Positions 53,839-64,000 of a stretch of DNA of 64,000 bases are shown one piece after another. The translations under genes and the position numbers were made by a program. Location of the stretch: assembly GCA_037127315.1 (NCBI GenBank), contig JBBBDQ010000346.1, positions 7,062,501-7,126,500 of the forward strand, read 5' to 3'. Within the stretch, counting starts at the first letter, position 1; each line of letters starts with the position of its first letter. The notes under the pieces are model-generated. The model ran no database searches, was not told the DNA's origin, and saw only the letters and a list, made by a program, of their open reading frames with translations. This DNA is from Ascarosepion bandense. Lineage: Eukaryota; Mollusca; Cephalopoda; Sepiida; Sepiidae.

Positions 53839-54785
53839 TTGGCTGTAACTGAAATTAAGCATCGAAAACTAAGAATTGAATTGGTAATATATAAGTCTGT
53901 AAAATTCAAAATAGACTCTGGAGTTGATGTCACTACAGTCCCAGAAAATAGCTATAGAATGATGAATTTACTGGCACTAGCAACAACAAGGGAGATGCTA
54001 TATGGTCCACGCCATAATTCCCTAAAAGTGATGGGGAAATTAAAGGCAATCATTTGAGGAAATATAGGGTGGCGGACAACACAAAATATATGTGTCATTC
54101 CCAACTTGGAGGAACCACTATTAGGAAGACCAGCTAAAGAAGCACTTAAAATAGCGTAGACTCACCTTAGATACTGATGAGCAATCATTTGACCCAAGGA
54201 AGAAGACGAGTGACCTTTTTCTTGGTCTTGGCATTTTTGGAGAAAACTACACTATACTCCTACATGAGGATGTTAGGCCTTACTCCATCTCGACAACATG
54301 TCACTTACTCTTACCATGAATGAAGGAAACACAAAGAAAACATGAAAGGATGGAAGAAATAGGGGTTGATAAGTGGGATCAAAGAGCCCACATAATGGTG
54401 CTTCCCAATAGTAGTGGTGTCAAAGGACAACGAAAGAGTCAGATTATGTGTTGACCTGACAAAACTAAATATGTCAGAGAACTGTATATGCTACCATCAG
54501 TTGACTAGTTGCTAGCCCAATTGAATGGAGCCAGAGTCATTATGAAATTAGACATGAACAGGGATACAAGCAAATTTCATTGTCTCGAGTGTTCCACAGA
54601 CTGAAAACTTTTATTACTCCGTTTGGCAGATTTCAATTCAGTTTGGTTACCATTTGGAATTACATCAGCCAGAAATATATCAGAAATGGATGTCAGCTAT
54701 ACTAGAAAAACAAGAAGGGGTGATGTGCATGCTAGGTGACATACTGGTACACAGAAATAACTAGTGGCACCACCAAAATAGATAC
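53839..54785 (+). pseudogene. pol: decayed Ty3/gypsy protease-RT fragment (second lineage)
   Basis: Forward frame 53839-54054 reads VKFKIDSGVDVTTVPEN (aspartic protease, DSG) then LYGPRHNSLKVMGKLKA. Further on, with stops and shifts, come EEPLLGRPAKEALK, HERMEEIGV, MVLPNSSGVKG, LAQLNGARVIMKLD, TPFGRFQF and MCMLGDILVH. This is the RT N-terminal half up to the active-site box, which reads LGD instead of LDD. It ends there. It is clearly a different lineage from the 19264 element. Confidence 0.75.
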
Positions 54786-55041
54786 CTTTTTTGTTTTGTG
54801 TTTTTTTTTTGTTTTGTTTTTTTCAAAATGAAAAGAAAAAACATCAATACTTATTGTTTTCAAGAATTTGCTAAAAGTCTGCAAATTATCCAATTCAAAC
54901 AAAATATTCAGTACTTATTCAACAAAGGAATTTGTTACTAAATATTTTTTTTTATTAAAATACCTTTGAGAAATATTTATTTGTGTGATATGTTTAACCA
55001 CCCCAAATCCCATATACCTTTGAGATATCTTGTATGTACTA
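54786..55041. other. AT-rich spacer
   Basis: T-rich run at 54786-54830. No feature. Confidence 0.3.
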
Positions 55042-55151
55042 TCAGTCAGTTAAGTGCCATACGTGATACACACTTGGGCGATCATGTCTCGAAAGAGACA
55101 TGACTGACTGGGCAGAAGATTATCCCGCAGTAGGTTGCCATTGCTTTCTGC
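55042..55151 (-). mobile_element. SINE-A 3' fragment (minus strand)
   Basis: TCAGTCAGTTAAGTGCCATA, GATCATGTCTCGAAAGAGAC and GGCAGAAGATTATCCCGCAG are the complement of the SINE-A 3' 110 bp. Confidence 0.75.
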
Positions 55152-55334
55152 AATTTGTACAATAACTTTTATTAATTTGAGGAGTGTGTGTTCAATTCTT
55201 TAATTTTTATTTTTTTTACAGTTTTATAAAGAAAATCTCTGATGATATGCAATATTAACTGTGAAAAAATTCAGTAAAAGCTAGAGAAATTAATTAATTA
55301 ATTATTTACTTTCTTTTCAGAATTAATTTTTCCT

Positions 55335-55521
55335 GTTTTTTTTTGTTTTTTTTAATCATATCACCCTGAGCAAGGCGGTAACACCACTGATGTGCAGGGG
55401 GCTATGTAAGAGTGAAAAGATTGGAAAAAAAGAGAAAGCCGGAAACCACATCCTAAACAGAGAACAAGGAATGAGCCTCTACACCTGCTCAATAGACGTA
55501 GCTGGAGTGTGAACTGGGTGA
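55335..55521 (-). mobile_element. SINE-N copy
   Basis: Poly-T/G start, then AATCATATCACCCTGAGC, GGGGGCTATGTAAGAGTG and GTGTGAACTGGGTGA. It is diverged from the copies at 44551 and 49974. Confidence 0.7.
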
Positions 55522-56400
55522 AAATAAAATTCTGTAACTGCTGTTAGGCAGCCTGTCTATCCATCACACCCTCCAAAGTAGCCAAACATTGACTGATTGA
55601 CACCAAATTTTAGAGGTAAGTGTAAACAGGTAAGGGGTTACAAAGTGCTGTTGGTTTTACTTAGACTGTAAAAATAACAAATAAAAGTTCTCCCAGAATG
55701 CAACAGTAACTTTTCCTGTCTGAAAACAGACTTTGTAATAAAAAACAATGCTGAACTCATTCTCTTTGCTACTAACTGTTGGAGGGTCAAGACGTCCATC
55801 TCCTCTTCTCAGCACATAGTTCGTTATAATATGAAGTGATTTTCTTACTTTATCATGTACCACCTTAAATCACTGTAACTAAAATACACACACACACCAG
55901 TATGCAAAAATAAATAAAATTGTACAATTTTAATTTACAATTTAAAATGCTTTTTGTGTTATTTCCAAGTATGATTTTATTGTGAACATGAGACTATCCC
56001 TGCTGGTATAATGTGAGTGGACCCACGTTATTTGCTGACTACCAACTTGATTTAAAATTCCATCCTATTCACCACACCATTTAGTAAAAACTGGTGGGGG
56101 GAAAAAAACCAACCACACTTTTGTTTGGTGATAACAATGCAGAAAAACAAAAAAAATCACTTTGAAATACCTGATGTACAAAACAAAAAAAAACATCTAG
56201 AACCATACCACACACTAACCACAAACACTACAACTATCGGTCATCATTAATAACTGACTCCCAGAGAAGGTGACCCTTTACCATGCCTAAAAGATAATAA
56301 AAAAAACAGTAACAACCTTCTGTGTTTGGCCTGTTAAAACAAAAATAACAAAACAAGCGAAGGAGTAAAACCAATCAAGTCAGCATTTATTTTATTTACT
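55522..56400. other. no recognised gene
   Basis: Short minus-strand frame 55863-55657 has no known motif. A piece of the LINE-tail repeat (CTATCCATCACACCC) occurs at about 55557. Confidence 0.35.
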
Positions 56401-56404
56401 CCAA

Positions 56405-56773
56405 ATTTATCCAAACAGCTTTAAATGGTTGGTTTGCAATATATGAAACCAAATTTGCTTTGTGTAATATCAACAGCTCCAAAACTATATCCTGCCACAT
56501 ACTCTCTTGTCTTGACCCAGATACTGAATTTATCCAAACAGCTTTAAATGGTTGGTTTGCAATATATGAAACCAAATTTGCTTTGTGTAATATCAACAGC
56601 TCCAAAACTATATCCTGCCACATACTCTCTTGTCTTGACCCAGATACTGAATTTATCCAAACAGCTTTAAATGGTTGGTTTGCAATATATGAAACCAAAT
56701 TTGCTTTGTGTAATATCAACAGCTCCAAAACTATATCCTGCCACATACTCTCTTGTCTTGACCCAGATACTAT
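56405..56773. repeat. 123-bp unit repeated three times, open on both strands
   Basis: Three head-to-tail copies, essentially identical. As 123 is a multiple of 3, the array is open on both strands: 41-residue repeats reading (minus) VSGSRQESMWQDIVLELLIL, HKANLVSYIANQPFKAVWIN, or (plus) CNINSSKTISCHILSCLDPD. The minus frame spans 56821-56396 (141 codons, Met start). I recognise no protein family. A coding origin on the minus strand is possible but unproven. Confidence 0.85.
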
Positions 56774-57339
56774 ATTCAAATTGTAAACTTCCAGTCTCTC
56801 TACAAAGATGTACATAGTCAAGGAGGTAGTAATTCAGATGAACAAAACCAAAAATGTTTTATTTCTCTGAGCATTACTTTCTACAGCATTTAAAGTAGGA
56901 GCCAGTGACGAACTTCTCCATCCTTGATTCATACAAGCATTATGACAAACCATCGCACCAACTGTTGTTGCTGCATAAAGACACTCATGATCTCAGCTAG
57001 GTACGCAGGCAGACAAATAATTCCATTAATAAAAACAGACTTGACCCAAAATGCAATTTCCATAATCCTGTAGAGAGCAAGATTTGCTTCCCTCTCTATA
57101 TTTTTCACTCAAATCCTTTTACAAGGACCAAAAAATCCTGCACTGTTGAGGCTGTAGCTACTTTACTTCTATCTCAAAGACATGCTAGCTATAATGTAAA
57201 TCTCTTAATGAAGCATCATGTAAAATAAATCCCAGCTCAATAAAATGTTCCCACCGTTAGACGTACTCCACAAAACCCAAAAATAAATGGCTGCTAAAAA
57301 ACCAAGTGTGAGTTGCTATGATAACCAGTAATATGCAAC
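56774..57339. other. no recognised feature
   Basis: Unique-looking DNA. No gene was supported. Confidence 0.35.
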
Positions 57340-58140
57340 TTTTCAGAGTTTCCATTATTATAGGCTCATCTCCAGTTGACTTTATTAAAGTTTCCATTAT
57401 TATAGGCTCATAGTTATAGTTGCCATTATTATAGGCTCATCTCCAGTTGGCCTTATTATAGCTACCATTATTATAGGCTCATATTTATAGTTGCCATTAT
57501 TATAGGCTCATCTCCAGTTGGCCTTAATATAGCTACCATTATTATAGGCTCATAGTTATAGTTGCCATTATTATAGGCTCATCTCCAGTTGGCCTTATTA
57601 TAGCTACCATTATTATAAGCTCATCTCCATTTGACTTTATTATAGTTTCCATTATTATAGGCTCATAGTTATAGTTGGCATTATTATAGGCTCCTCTCCA
57701 GTTGACTTTATTAAAGTTTTGTGATGTCGGGTAACAGAATTATGTGAAATAATACAAAACAACGTAATAGTATAAAAGTAGGTGTATTGACAGGAAAGAG
57801 AAGTATTTACAAGAGGTGAGGATTAGTAGGATACAGAACAAGGTAATTAGTATACAGTACCACTGTAGAGACATGAGAGACTGACTAGTAGAACACTTCC
57901 GGTGCAATACTGGAAATACCCAACTGACTCGCTCACTTGACTTCCTTACTCGAGGTATAATCACTACTATTTTCTATAGTGATTAGAATAGTCCATTTCT
58001 GTGGAAATTATTGCCATTATTATAGGCTCATAGTTATAGTTGCCATTATTATAGGCTCATCTCCAGTTAACCTTATTCTAGTTTCCATTATTATAGGCTT
58101 ATAGTTAAAGCTGCTTTTATTATAGACTCATCACCAGTTG
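57340..58140. repeat. dimeric satellite-like array, interrupted
   Basis: Alternating monomers share CCATTATTATAGGCTCAT. One continues CTCCAGTTGgCcTTATTATAG (about 43 bp) and the other AGTTATAGTTG (about 29 bp). There are roughly 17 occurrences of ATTATAGGCTC or close variants. The array is broken at about 57720-58005 by unrelated DNA. Confidence 0.85.
57720..58005. mobile_element. ~285-bp insertion in the satellite (possible solo LTR)
   Basis: Starts TGTGATGTCGGGTAACAG and interrupts a monomer. The satellite resumes at about 58008. Minus-strand features (CACTTCC-type motifs, CCCGACATCACA end) resemble LTR ends, but no target duplication is visible. The class is uncertain. Confidence 0.4.
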
Positions 58141-58789
58141 ACTTTCTTGTTAACATTGAAGCATCTACAACTATTTTTCCCACTAATTTCACTCTTCTTG
58201 TTCATCATTGGCCACAGGTGATAATATTTCTTGTCATGGTGAAACGTCAGTTGACATAGGCATTCCTGCCTTGTGTCGCTTATTCACCTGCACAGTAGTC
58301 ATAGTGCACTTCCTCAGACACTAAATCAAAGTAACATAGAACTTCAGATCATCTGTCCAAATATCTCCAAACTGATGTACACATTGATTTGCAGCATGGC
58401 TTCCATCATTTTGAGATTTCTCTTGTTAAAGGATTGAACAATTTTAAGACGTTCAATACCACTGTCCGCTCTATGTAACCCCCTGTGCAATAGTGGCAGT
58501 GAAATGCCTTGATCAAGGTGAAACGATTATTAAAAAACAAACAAGCAATGTATGAGAACTAGTGAATTTTATATAATGTCTTTTTCTGTCATTTCTTAAA
58601 AACATCAAACACACACGTGGGTCAATAACAAATATTTTGAAAAAAATTAAAACATTTCATTCGAAGTTTTGGGTAAATTAAAGATAGTGTGTTAATATAT
58701 CAGAAAAATGGCTGTTAAAAACTTATAGAGTTTTGCCACAAGTAATCAGAAAGAGAGAAAAAACCATTATTTTATATCAGACACCGGAC

Positions 58790-58862
58790 GTCAAAACCCG
58801 GGATTGAACCAGGGACGTTCAGATCCACAGTCTAACGCTCTCCCAACTGACCAATTTCGGTC
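58790..58862 (-). pseudogene. tRNA-Phe-derived pseudogene, unit 0 (GTG loop)
   Basis: The T-arm and the D-arm side match tRNA-Phe, but the acceptor is mispaired (GACCGAA / TTTTGAC) and the anticodon position reads GTG instead of GAA. The D-arm end is changed (ACTGACCAATTTC on the plus strand). Confidence 0.75.
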
Positions 58863-59901
58863 AACTATCAGGTCCCTCTATAGACTGTCCACATTACTAG
58901 ATAACTAAAATTGGCTTTATACCATAAAACTTTACATCACCTGCCCAAAATTCTCCAAACTGATGTAGATCGGTACGATGCATAGGCCTATGGAAAAATG
59001 CATTCACACTGGTTAGGAAAACCAGACTGACAATAGACATCAAATTTTAAATGTTCTATGAGGAAAAATGTTTGTTAATGCTACCTGTTAATTACACTTA
59101 AACTGTGCAACAATATGTCTGTTTTTATTTAATTTTTTTTTTTCTTTTTGCGTAATCAATGAGAAAGACAAAATCATCAATGCTGCCAGCCAACCGATGT
59201 CGAAACGAAGGGTTTCAACAAATGCCACTTAGATCTGATGTCAGATATTCTTCCAAACAAATATACAATAGCGTTTTATTATTAACAAATAGAAACTGGA
59301 AAATATTTACTGGTATCATTGAACTGGTATCGAAACGAGCTATTATTCCAGGACATTTTTCTTCAAGAGTTTTCTGAAGTGATCTCTTTCAGTCGAATGC
59401 ATGCCTGTGATGTATGAATTTTCATATGCTAGTGTTCATATAAAATTCAAATTTAATTCTAACATGATGCAATATAGGTGTAAAATTGAATCAGAATCTT
59501 CGAAGGTGTATACAATGGATTAAGTTTAGGTCCAAATCATAGATACCTGTAAAGAGACCATTCTATGTTAAATAGATCAACATTCAACAATGACTTGCAG
59601 CAATGTTTCGGTCATTTTTAGATTTCTCTTAAACGATTGAACAATTTTAAGACGTTCAATTTCAATATAATGTATGAAAACTAGTGAATTTCATAGAATG
59701 TTTTTCGTGTCTTTTCACAACAAATTCACAAATAGGTAAATAAGAAATATTTAAATAAAGTCTAAATCTTTTCATTCGGAGTTTTTGTGTAATTTAAAGA
59801 CAGCTTGTTAATATATGAGATAAACGGCGGTTAAAAACTCGTAGCGTCTTCACATAGATAATGAGAAAGTAAAAAAAAAAAGTCGCTTGTCAGCCACCGG
59901 A

Positions 59902-59974
59902 TGCCGAAACCCGGGATTGAACCAGGGACCTTTAGATCTTCAGTATAACGCTCTCCCAACTGAGCTATTTCGGC
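59902..59974 (-). tRNA. tRNA-Phe (GAA), unit 1, one stem mismatch
   Basis: Identical to the 46087 gene except for one base in the anticodon stem (TTATA instead of TTAGA), which breaks the 30-40 pair. A T-run terminator follows about 24 nt downstream (59868-59880, minus strand). Possibly impaired. Confidence 0.85.
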
Positions 59975-61146
59975 CGACATTTGCTCGCTTATATAGACTG
60001 CTTTTAATTCAATATCCCAGCTGATGAGTATCATGCAAAAAACGTTTATGATAAAGTTTGAGGAAACAGATAATATTTAACAGTATAAACTGTACCTGTT
60101 ACTACACATCTATATCGGCTTTGTACCATAAAACTTTACATCATCTGCCCGAAATTCTCCAAACTGATGTAGATCGGCACAACAAATAGGCCTATGGAAA
60201 ACTGCATTCACACTGGTTTGGAAAACCAGACTGACAATAGACATCAAATTTTAAACGTTCGATAAAGAAAAATGTTTGTTAATGCTGCCTGTTAATTACA
60301 CTTAAACTGTGCGATAATGTGCGTGTTTTTATTTTATTTTATTTCTTCCTTTCTTTCTTTATTTTTTATTTATTTATTTATTTATTTTTCCGTAATCAAT
60401 GAGAAAGACAAAATCTTCTTCACTGGTGCCAGACAACCGATGTCGAAACGAAGCTGTTTCAACAAATGCCACTTAGATCTGATGTCAGATATTCTTCCAA
60501 ACAAATATACAATAGCGTTTTATTATTAACAAATAGAAACTGGAAAATATTTACTGGTATCATTGAACTGGTATCGAAACGAGCTATTATTCCAGGACAT
60601 TTTTCTTCAAGAGTTTTCTGAAGTGATCTCTTTCAGTCGAATGCATGCCTGTGATGTATGAATTTTCATATGCTAGTGTTCATATAAAATTCAAATTTAA
60701 TTCTAACATGATGCAATATAGGTGTAAAATTGAATCAGAATCTTCGAAGGTGTATACAATGGATTAAGTTTAGGTCCAAATCATAGATACCTGTAAAGAG
60801 ACCATTCTATGTTAAATAGATCAACATTCAACAATGACTTGCAGCAATGTTTCGGTCATTTTTAGATTTCTCTTAAACGATTGAACAATTTTAAGACGTT
60901 CAATTTCAATATAATGTATGAAAACTAGTGAATTTCATAGAATGTTTTTCGTGTCTTTTCACAACAAATTCACAAATAGGTAAATAAGAAATATTTAAAT
61001 AAAGTCTAAATCTTTTCATTCGGAGTTTTTGTGTAATTTAAAGACAGCTTGTTAATATATGAGATAAACGGCGGTTAAAAACTCGTAGCGTCTTCACATA
61101 GATAATGAGAAAGTAAAAAAAAAAAAGTCGCTTGTCAGCCACCGGA

Positions 61147-61219
61147 CGCCGAAACCCGGGATTGAACCAGGGACCTTTAGATCTTCAGTCTAACGCTCTC
61201 CCAACTGAGCTATTTCGGC
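61147..61219 (-). tRNA. tRNA-Phe (GAA), unit 2, G discriminator
   Basis: All stems are intact. Base 73 is G instead of the A in the other copies. As A73 is an identity element for PheRS in many eukaryotes, charging may be weaker. A T-run terminator is present. Confidence 0.87.
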
Positions 61220-62398
61220 CGACATTTGCTCGCTTATATAGACTGCTTTTAATTCAATATCCCAGCTGATGAGTATCATGCAAAAAACGTTTATGATAAA
61301 GTTTGAGGAAACAGATAATATTTAACAGTATAAACTGTACCTGTTACTACACATCTATATCGGCTTTGTACCATAAAACTTTACATCATCTGCCCGAAAT
61401 TCTCCAAACTGATGTAGATCGGCACGACAAATAGGCCTATGGAAAACTGCATTCACACTGGTTTGGAAAACCAGACTGACAATAGACATCAAATTTTAAA
61501 CGTTCGATAAAGAAAAATGTTTGTTAATGCTGCCTGTTAATTACACTTAAACTGTGCGATAATGTGCGTGTTTTTATTTTATTTTATTTCTTCCTTTCTT
61601 TCTTTATTTTTTATTTATTTATTTATTTATTTTTCCGTAATAAATGAGAAAGACAAAATCTTCTTCGCTGGTGCCAGACAACCGATGTCGAAACGAAGCT
61701 GTTTCAACAAATGCCACTTAGATCTGATGTCAGATATTCTTCCAAACAAATATACAATGGCGTTTTAATATTAACAAATAGAAAGTGGAAAATATTTAAT
61801 GGTATCATTGAACTGGTATCGAAACGAGCTATTATTCCAGGACATTTTTCTTCAAGAGTTTTCTGAAGTGATCTCTTTCAGTCGAATGCATGCCTGTGAT
61901 GTATGAATTTTCATATGCTAGTGTTCATATAAAATTCAAATTTAATTCTAACATGATGCAATATAGGTGTAAAATTGAATGAGAAACTTCGAAGGTGTAT
62001 ACAATGGATTAAGTTTAGGTCCAAATCATAGATACCTGTAAAGAGACCATTCTATGTTAAATAGATCAACATTCAACAATGACTTGCAGCAATGTTTCGG
62101 TCATTTTTAGATTTCTCTTCTTGTTAAACGATTGAACAATTTTAAGACGTTCAATTTCAATATAATGTATGAAAACTAGTGAATTTCATAGAATGTTTTT
62201 CGTGTCTTTTCACAACAAATTCACAAATAGGTAAATAAGAAATATTTAAATAAAGTCTAAATCTTTTCATTCGGAGTTTTTGTGTAATTTAAAGACAGCT
62301 TGTTAATATATGAGATAAACGGCGGTTAAAAACTCGTAGCGTCTTCACATAGATAATGAGAAAGTAAAAAAAAAAAAAATCGCTTGTCAGCCACCGGA

Positions 62399-62471
62399 TG
62401 CCGAAACCCGGGATTGAACCAGGGACCTTTAGATCTTCAGTCTAACGCTCTCCCAACTGAGCTATTTCGGC
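62399..62471 (-). tRNA. tRNA-Phe (GAA), unit 3
   Basis: Intact 73-nt gene matching 46087 and 47488. A T13-class terminator lies downstream on the minus strand (about 62367-62379). Confidence 0.92.
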
Positions 62472-63638
62472 CGACATTTGCTCGCTTATATAGACTGCTT
62501 TTAATTCAATATCCCAGCTGATGAGTATCATGCAAAAAACGTTTATGATAAAGTTTGAGGAAACAGATAATATTTAACAGTATAAACTGTACCTGTTACT
62601 ACACATCTATATCGGCTTTGTACCATAAAACTTTACATCATCTGCCCGAAATTCTCCAAACTGATGTAGATCGGCACGACAAATAGGCCTATGGAAAACT
62701 GCATTCACACTGGTTTGGAAAACCAGACTGACAATAGACATCAAATTTTAAACGTTCGATAAAGAAAAATGTTTGTTAATGCTGCCTGTTAATTACACTT
62801 AAACTGTGCGATAATGTGCGTGTTTTTATTTTATTTTATTTCTTCCTTTCTTTCTTTATTTTTTATTTATTTATTTATTTATTTTTCCGTAATCAATGAG
62901 AAAGACAAAATCTTCACTGGTGCCAGGACAACCGATGTCGAAACGAAGCTGTTTCAACAAATGCCACTTAGATCTGATGTCAGATATTCTTCCAAACAAA
63001 TATACAATGGCGTTTTAATATTAACAAATAGAAAGTGGAAAATATTTAATGGTATCATTGAACTGGTATCGAAACGAGCTATTATTCCAGTGACATTTTT
63101 CTTCAAGAGTTTTCTGAAGTGATCTCTTTCAGTCGAATGCATGTTCGTGATGTATGAATTTTCATAATAGTATTCATATAAAATTCAAATTTAATTCTAA
63201 CATGATGCAATATAGGTGTAAAATTGAATCAGAATCTTCGAAGGTGTGCGCAATGGATTAAGTTTAGGTCCAAATTATAGATACCTGTAAAGAGACTAAT
63301 TCTATGTTAAATAGATCAACATTCAACAATGACTTGCAGCAATGTTTCGGTCATTTTTAGATTTCTTCTTAAACGATTGAACAATTTTAAGACGTTCAAT
63401 TTCAATATAATGTATGAAAACTAGTGAATTTCATATAGGAATGTTGTGTCTTTTCACAACAAATTCACAAATAGGTAAATAAGAAATATTTAAATAAAGT
63501 CTAAATCTTTTCATTCGAGTTTTTGTGTAATTTTAAAGACAGCTTGTTAATATATGAGATAAACGGCGGTTAAAAACTCGTAGCGTCTTCACATAGATAA
63601 TGAGAAAGTAAAAAAAGCGTCGCTTGTCAGCCACCGGA

Positions 63639-63701
63639 TGCCGAAACCCGGGATTGAACCAGGGATTTTAGTCTAACGTTTCCCAACTGAGCTATTTCGG
63701 C
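63639..63701 (-). pseudogene. tRNA-Phe pseudogene, unit 4, anticodon deleted
   Basis: 63 nt. The segment holding the 3' anticodon stem and the anticodon is missing (AGGGATTTTAGTCTAACG on the plus strand). It lies in the indel-rich end of the window, so part of the damage may be assembly error. Confidence 0.8.
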
Positions 63702-64000
63702 CGACATTTACTCGCTTATATAGACTGCTTTAATTCAATATCCCAGCTGATGAGTATCATGTAAAAAAACGTTTATGATAAAGTTTGAGGAAACAGATAA
63801 TATTTAACAGTATAAACTGTACCTGTTACTACACATCTATATCGGCTTTGTACCATAAAAATTTTACATCATCTGCCCGAAATTCTCCAACCGATGTAGA
63901 TCGGCACGACAAATAGGCCTATGGAAAACTGCATTCACACTGGTTTGAAAAAACCAGACTGACAATAGACATCAAATTTAAACGTTCGATAAAGAAAAAA

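Larger units (their letters stand above)
58330..64000 (-). repeat. tandem array of ~1.25-kb units, each with a tRNA-Phe gene
   Basis: Unit 0 (about 58330-59590) is diverged. Units 1-3 (period 1244-1252 bp) are nearly identical. Unit 4 runs off the window end. The marker CATTCAACAATGACTTGC occurs at 59581, 60825, 62070 and 63320. tRNA copies fall at 58790, 59902, 61147, 62399 and 63639. Each unit also has a (TTTA)n tract just before TTTTCCGTAAT (about 60361, 61606, 62858). The small plus-strand frames beginning MCVFLFYF recur with the unit and are low-complexity, not genes. Confidence 0.93.

Noticed and set aside
60317..63122. Repeated small proteins starting MCVFLFYF
   Set aside because: They arise from (TTTA)n/TTTC low complexity in each tandem unit and extend into non-conserved frames.

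Overview
This is a window of AT-rich nuclear DNA from an animal, most likely an invertebrate. The evidence is tRNA and 5S rRNA genes of eukaryotic type, Jockey-like and RTE-like LINEs, Ty3/gypsy, hAT, mariner and Helitron elements, tRNA-derived SINEs and abundant microsatellites. I cannot name the species; a marine or lophotrochozoan invertebrate is a weak guess from the LINE types. I found no convincing host protein-coding exon. Nearly everything recognisable is mobile DNA, its debris, tandem repeats or RNA genes.

Layout. 1-2.8 kb: broken Jockey-like LINE pieces on both strands, a short hAT element inside one of them, and a dead mariner-type transposase. 3.0-9.4 kb: two copies of an unclassified repeat, a palindromic element enclosing a tRNA-like sequence, an LTR-like stretch and two non-autonomous Helitrons. 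9.9-14.6 kb: a decayed Jockey-like LINE carrying exactly 60 tandem copies of a 40-bp piece of its own ORF, then a truncated Helitron. 14.8-19.2 kb: SINE copies, GATA microsatellites and LTR-like repeats. 19.26-25.0 kb: a young, complete-length Ty3/gypsy element on the minus strand, flanked by AGCA duplications, with near-identical LTRs but a broken gag and pol. 25.1-35.6 kb: another Helitron, an RTE tail, long AT-rich inverted repeats, a foldback and a probable solo LTR. 35.7-47.6 kb: scattered tRNA-Phe and tRNA-Val genes, a clear solo LTR with TTAA duplications, and SINEs. 47.8-55.5 kb: remains of a second gypsy lineage split by LINE, SINE, 5S rDNA and LINE-tail arrays. 56.4-58.3 kb: a 123-bp triplication and a dimeric satellite. 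58.3-64.0 kb: a tandem array of ~1.25-kb units, each with a tRNA-Phe gene, running off the window end.

The strongest signals are the LINE-born minisatellite, the 5S tandem joined to a tRNA-derived SINE, the tRNA-Phe tandem array, and the palindromic tRNA-containing element. I see no new multi-gene system; the interest lies in how repeats arise and nest. All family assignments come from reading motifs by eye, not from database searches.
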